Source of the DNA: Porticoccaceae bacterium | Lineage (GTDB): Bacteria; Pseudomonadota; Gammaproteobacteria; Pseudomonadales; Porticoccaceae | DNA length: 8,141 nt | Direction of reading: 5' to 3' | Assembly: GCA_030741175.1 (NCBI GenBank) | Contig: JASLVT010000047.1 | Span: 1 to 8,141, forward strand | Position numbers and translations under genes: made by a program | The notes under the pieces: generated by a model | Told to the model about the DNA's origin: nothing | Seen by the model: the letters and a program-made list of their open reading frames with translations, nothing else | Database searches by the model: none | Part shown: positions 6,169-8,141 of the stretch, piece by piece | How the letters are laid out: each line of letters begins with the position of its first letter | Numbering within the stretch: position 1 is the first letter of the stretch

Positions 6169-7068
6169 ATGAGTCGGTTAGATGATAAAAAATCAGTTAT
6201 TGGTAACGCTGACGAAGATACCCGTAACATGGATGAAATTGATGACGCTGAGGGAAAGCATATGGCCTCATTAACAAAAAGTAGTGCTCTGACACGCTCC
6301 GACCTGCCAGATTTACTAAAAGCAGTGGAGATTGATTCAATCGAAGATATTCACGATGCTGCAGTGGCTCTGCAGTCTGTTGGTGAGGAATATCGCCTTA
6401 AATTGGCTATCTGTGACGATATTTCTTCCCGTGAACCTCTAGTTGATGAAAATGGTACCGTATTAAACTCTGATGTCTTTGGCTGGGTCGAGGATAAAGA
6501 GCGCTGGTGGGAGCAAAATAGCCTAGCTCTTCACAGCCCCATGGTTAGAGCCTGTCGTTATGAAAATGAACCGTTCTGGTGCAATTCTAGCGGCTTTTAT
6601 TGTCACAGTCGCAACCCTTACATTGAAAAGATTGAACTGAAAACCTATTTTGAAGAGACGACACGTTTTCAGTCAGCTATCCTCATCCCAATTCATTTAC
6701 CCTTCGGGCAAATATCCGCCAATAGTATTCACTCCCTCGATCGATCGGAGACTGATTTAGCGGAGCGCTTTGAACTCTATGCAGACTTCTTTGCGCTTTT
6801 GATTCGTCGCTTTATCTCTGGCTATGTCAGCGCCATTAGAACGACAAGGCGTATACCGTCAGACTGCGTTCTATCAAAGCGCGAAGTTGAATGCTTGCAC
6901 TGGGCAGCCATCGGTAAAACGGACAAGGAAATTGGTATTATCGTGGATCTGTCTCATGCCACCATTAGGTACCATATGCAACGCGCAGGTGAAAAGCTGA
7001 ATGCGGTTAATCGAGCGCAGACAATTTTTAAAGCGGGGCAGCTTGGATATCTTGGTGCTAACGACTGA
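6169..7068 (+). CDS. LuxR-family transcriptional regulator, autoinducer-type sensor domain (299 aa), LuxR solo
   Basis: A probable DNA-binding regulator. The C-terminal LuxR helix-turn-helix spans about 232-295: LSKREVECLHWAAIGKTDKE (235-254), followed by ATIRYHMQRAGEKLNAVNRA (264-283). Residues about 50-215 resemble the autoinducer-binding domain, with ERWWEQ (111-116), HSPMVRACR (122-130), PFWC (135-138) and IPIHLPFG (173-180). The Asp of the conserved Asp-Pro pair that holds acyl-homoserine lactones is Ser123 here while Pro124 is kept, so a different ligand is likely. No luxI-type synthase is visible. The first 31 residues are charged and outside the family domain. ATG 6169 has AGGG 6 bases upstream, but an in-frame ATG at 6262 (Met32) has a stronger site, so a 268-residue product is a real alternative. 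It diverges from the synthetase and precedes a transporter, suggesting control of this locus. Confidence 0.92.
   Translation: MSRLDDKKSVIGNADEDTRNMDEIDDAEGKHMASLTKSSALTRSDLPDLLKAVEIDSIEDIHDAAVALQSVGEEYRLKLAICDDISSREPLVDENGTVLNSDVFGWVEDKERWWEQNSLALHSPMVRACRYENEPFWCNSSGFYCHSRNPYIEKIELKTYFEETTRFQSAILIPIHLPFGQISANSIHSLDRSETDLAERFELYADFFALLIRRFISGYVSAIRTTRRIPSDCVLSKREVECLHWAAIGKTDKEIGIIVDLSHATIRYHMQRAGEKLNAVNRAQTIFKAGQLGYLGAND
6250..6264 (+). promoter_or_regulatory. Strong internal ribosome site and alternative start (Met32) of the LuxR-type gene
   Basis: GAGGG at 6250-6254 is followed after seven bases by an in-frame ATG at 6262. This is a better Shine-Dalgarno arrangement than AGGG before the ATG at 6169. 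Starting here removes only the charged segment outside the recognised domains and brings the length close to that usual for LuxR-type regulators. It may be the true or a second start. Confidence 0.45.
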
Positions 7069-7293
7069 CCGCCTATTAAAAACGCTATTTCGAAATACCT
7101 TTTTTGGGGTTATGGTTGTCGCCATCAATACACTGAGCGCGGTCCTGTAACGGATCACTTGTCACAATGAGTGGTTGGCAAGTAACACTGGTCTGTCGGG
7201 TTTGTCGACGAGAATAGATTTCCGGTGTAAAGCGCTCGAGAATCGGGATCAAAATAATAATAACGATTCTTGTTGGCTAAAAGGAAAACCCGT
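7069..7293 (+). other. 225-base spacer between regulator and transporter, no gene seen
   Basis: No convincing coding sequence is present. A perfect 12-base palindrome TATTTCGAAATA (7086-7097) lies 18 bases after the regulator stop and is followed by CC and six T; the stem is short and made of A-T pairs, so termination would be weak. An imperfect dyad ACTTGTCA (7157-7164) and TGGCAAGT (7176-7183), with one mismatch in eight, could be an operator for the transporter. TTGTCG (7202-7207) with TGTAAA (7226-7231), spaced 18, is a weak promoter-like pair. Confidence 0.4.
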
Positions 7294-8141
7294 ATGGGGA
7301 AACACTACCGATACTATGTACTTATCATGGTGACGCTTGTCTCCATGATCAATATTGCTGATCGTCTTATCATGTCTATCCTGATGGAAGATATTAAGGC
7401 GGACTTCTATCTCTCCGATACTCAAGTAGGTCTATTGGTCGGACTCGCCTTTGCATTATTTTATGCGCTGATGAGCTTCCCTATTGCACGCTGGGCAGAT
7501 ATTGGTAATCGAAAGAATATTCTTTCGTTGGCCGTGGTGCTGTGGAGTGGCATGACTGCATTATGTGGTGCTGCTGTCGGATTTTGGACTTTGTTTCTGG
7601 CGCGCCTCGGTGTCGGCGTGGGTGAGGCAGGAGGTAGTCCGCCTAGTTATTCCCTGCTTGCCGATTATTTCAAGCCCAGTGAGCGGGCGCGAGCTATGGG
7701 TATCTACATGGTTGGCGCGGCATTAGGGACTGGTGGAGGTCTTATTATTGGCGGCCTACTGGGGGAATTATTAGGCTGGCGTAAGACTTTCCTTGTGCTG
7801 GGTATCCCCGGAGTATTGTTGGGTCTATTGTTCTACTCCACCATCAAGGAACCTGAACGTGGCCGCTTAGACAGTGGTGAGGCGCAGGATAAACAGGCAA
7901 AAGCTATTCGGCAGACTCTTAAGTCACTGGCGGGCAACCCAGTTTATATCCGTATCAGCATATCCTTTGCCATGCTTACCATGATTGGCTATGCAATGGC
8001 ATTTTGGTTGGCGCCTATTATGTTACGCAATTTTGATGTGTCATTGAGCAAAGTGGGTTTATACCTCGGTTTGACCTATATCGCAGCGGGGATCCCGGGT
8101 CCATTAGTCGGGGGCTATCTCACTGATTATTTGGCCAAACG
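7294..8141 (+). CDS. MFS transporter, spinster-like, N-terminal 282 residues (cut by right edge)
   Basis: An open frame from ATG 7294 runs to the window end without a stop, so only about two thirds of a usual 400-450 residue transporter is present. AAGGA lies 8 bases upstream of the ATG. It is an inner-membrane protein: hydrophobic segments lie at about 8-30, 45-64, 77-95, 98-118, 137-158, 165-183, 221-243 and 253-275. The first membrane segment ends in NIADR (20-24), the loop motif A appears as ARWADIGNRKN (65-75), and RLGVGVGEAGGSPPSY (104-119) is typical of the spinster-like branch common in proteobacterial catabolic clusters. The cytoplasmic loop about 185-215 is charged, as expected between the two halves. 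It lies 225 bases after the regulator on the same strand. Uptake or export of the pathway substrate or an intermediate is inferred from position only. Confidence 0.93.
   Translation, partial: MGKHYRYYVLIMVTLVSMINIADRLIMSILMEDIKADFYLSDTQVGLLVGLAFALFYALMSFPIARWADIGNRKNILSLAVVLWSGMTALCGAAVGFWTLFLARLGVGVGEAGGSPPSYSLLADYFKPSERARAMGIYMVGAALGTGGGLIIGGLLGELLGWRKTFLVLGIPGVLLGLLFYSTIKEPERGRLDSGEAQDKQAKAIRQTLKSLAGNPVYIRISISFAMLTMIGYAMAFWLAPIMLRNFDVSLSKVGLYLGLTYIAAGIPGPLVGGYLTDYLAK

Noticed and set aside
7084..7106. Intrinsic terminator after the LuxR-type gene
   Set aside because: The palindrome gives at most a four-pair A-T stem, too weak to call a terminator despite the T run.
6874..7158. Minus-strand open frame of 94 codons overlapping the end of the LuxR-type gene
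   Set aside because: It is antisense to the helix-turn-helix domain and has no family features.

Overview
The window looks like an ordinary bacterial chromosome segment, most likely from a marine-type gammaproteobacterium. That placement is an inference from moderate base composition, compact Shine-Dalgarno-led genes and the gene families present; nothing here fixes the taxon. All visible genes are catabolic or belong to their control and transport. No RNA gene, insertion sequence, CRISPR array or phage gene was seen.

Minus-strand block (5891 down to 1). It is read as acyl-CoA synthetase (5891-4293), a 297-base gap, then a tight run: acyl-CoA dehydrogenase B (3995-2907), DUF35/OB-fold protein (2910-2518), Ltp2-like thiolase-fold protein (2518-1373), acyl-CoA dehydrogenase A (1339-131) and the first 31 codons of an unrecognised gene (95 to the left edge). 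The two internal junctions are a 4-base ATGA overlap and a 1-base TAATG overlap, so translation is probably coupled. Two unequal acyl-CoA dehydrogenases, a DUF35 protein and a thiolase-fold protein lacking thiolase histidines match the cassette known from steroid side-chain degradation (FadE28/FadE29, ChsH2-DUF35 and Ltp2 in mycobacteria; Scd1AB/Sal1-type proteins in proteobacteria). There an acyl-CoA is dehydrogenated by a heteromeric enzyme, hydrated, then cleaved by retro-aldol chemistry instead of thiolysis. The synthetase would make the starting CoA ester. The MaoC-type hydratase expected for the middle step is not in the window.

Plus-strand block (6169 to 8141). A LuxR-family regulator with a degenerate autoinducer-type sensor domain is divergent from the synthetase across a 277-base region holding two short perfect inverted repeats. 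It is followed after 225 bases by an MFS transporter of the spinster-like type, cut by the right edge. A plausible reading is one substrate-responsive unit: uptake or export by the MFS protein, activation by the synthetase, side-chain shortening by the cassette, and control by a LuxR solo that senses something other than a classical acyl-homoserine lactone.

The system as a class is known. The less usual details are a cysteine-free DUF35 partner, the distribution of catalytic glutamates between the two dehydrogenases, and a LuxR solo next to the pathway. The substrate cannot be determined from this sequence.
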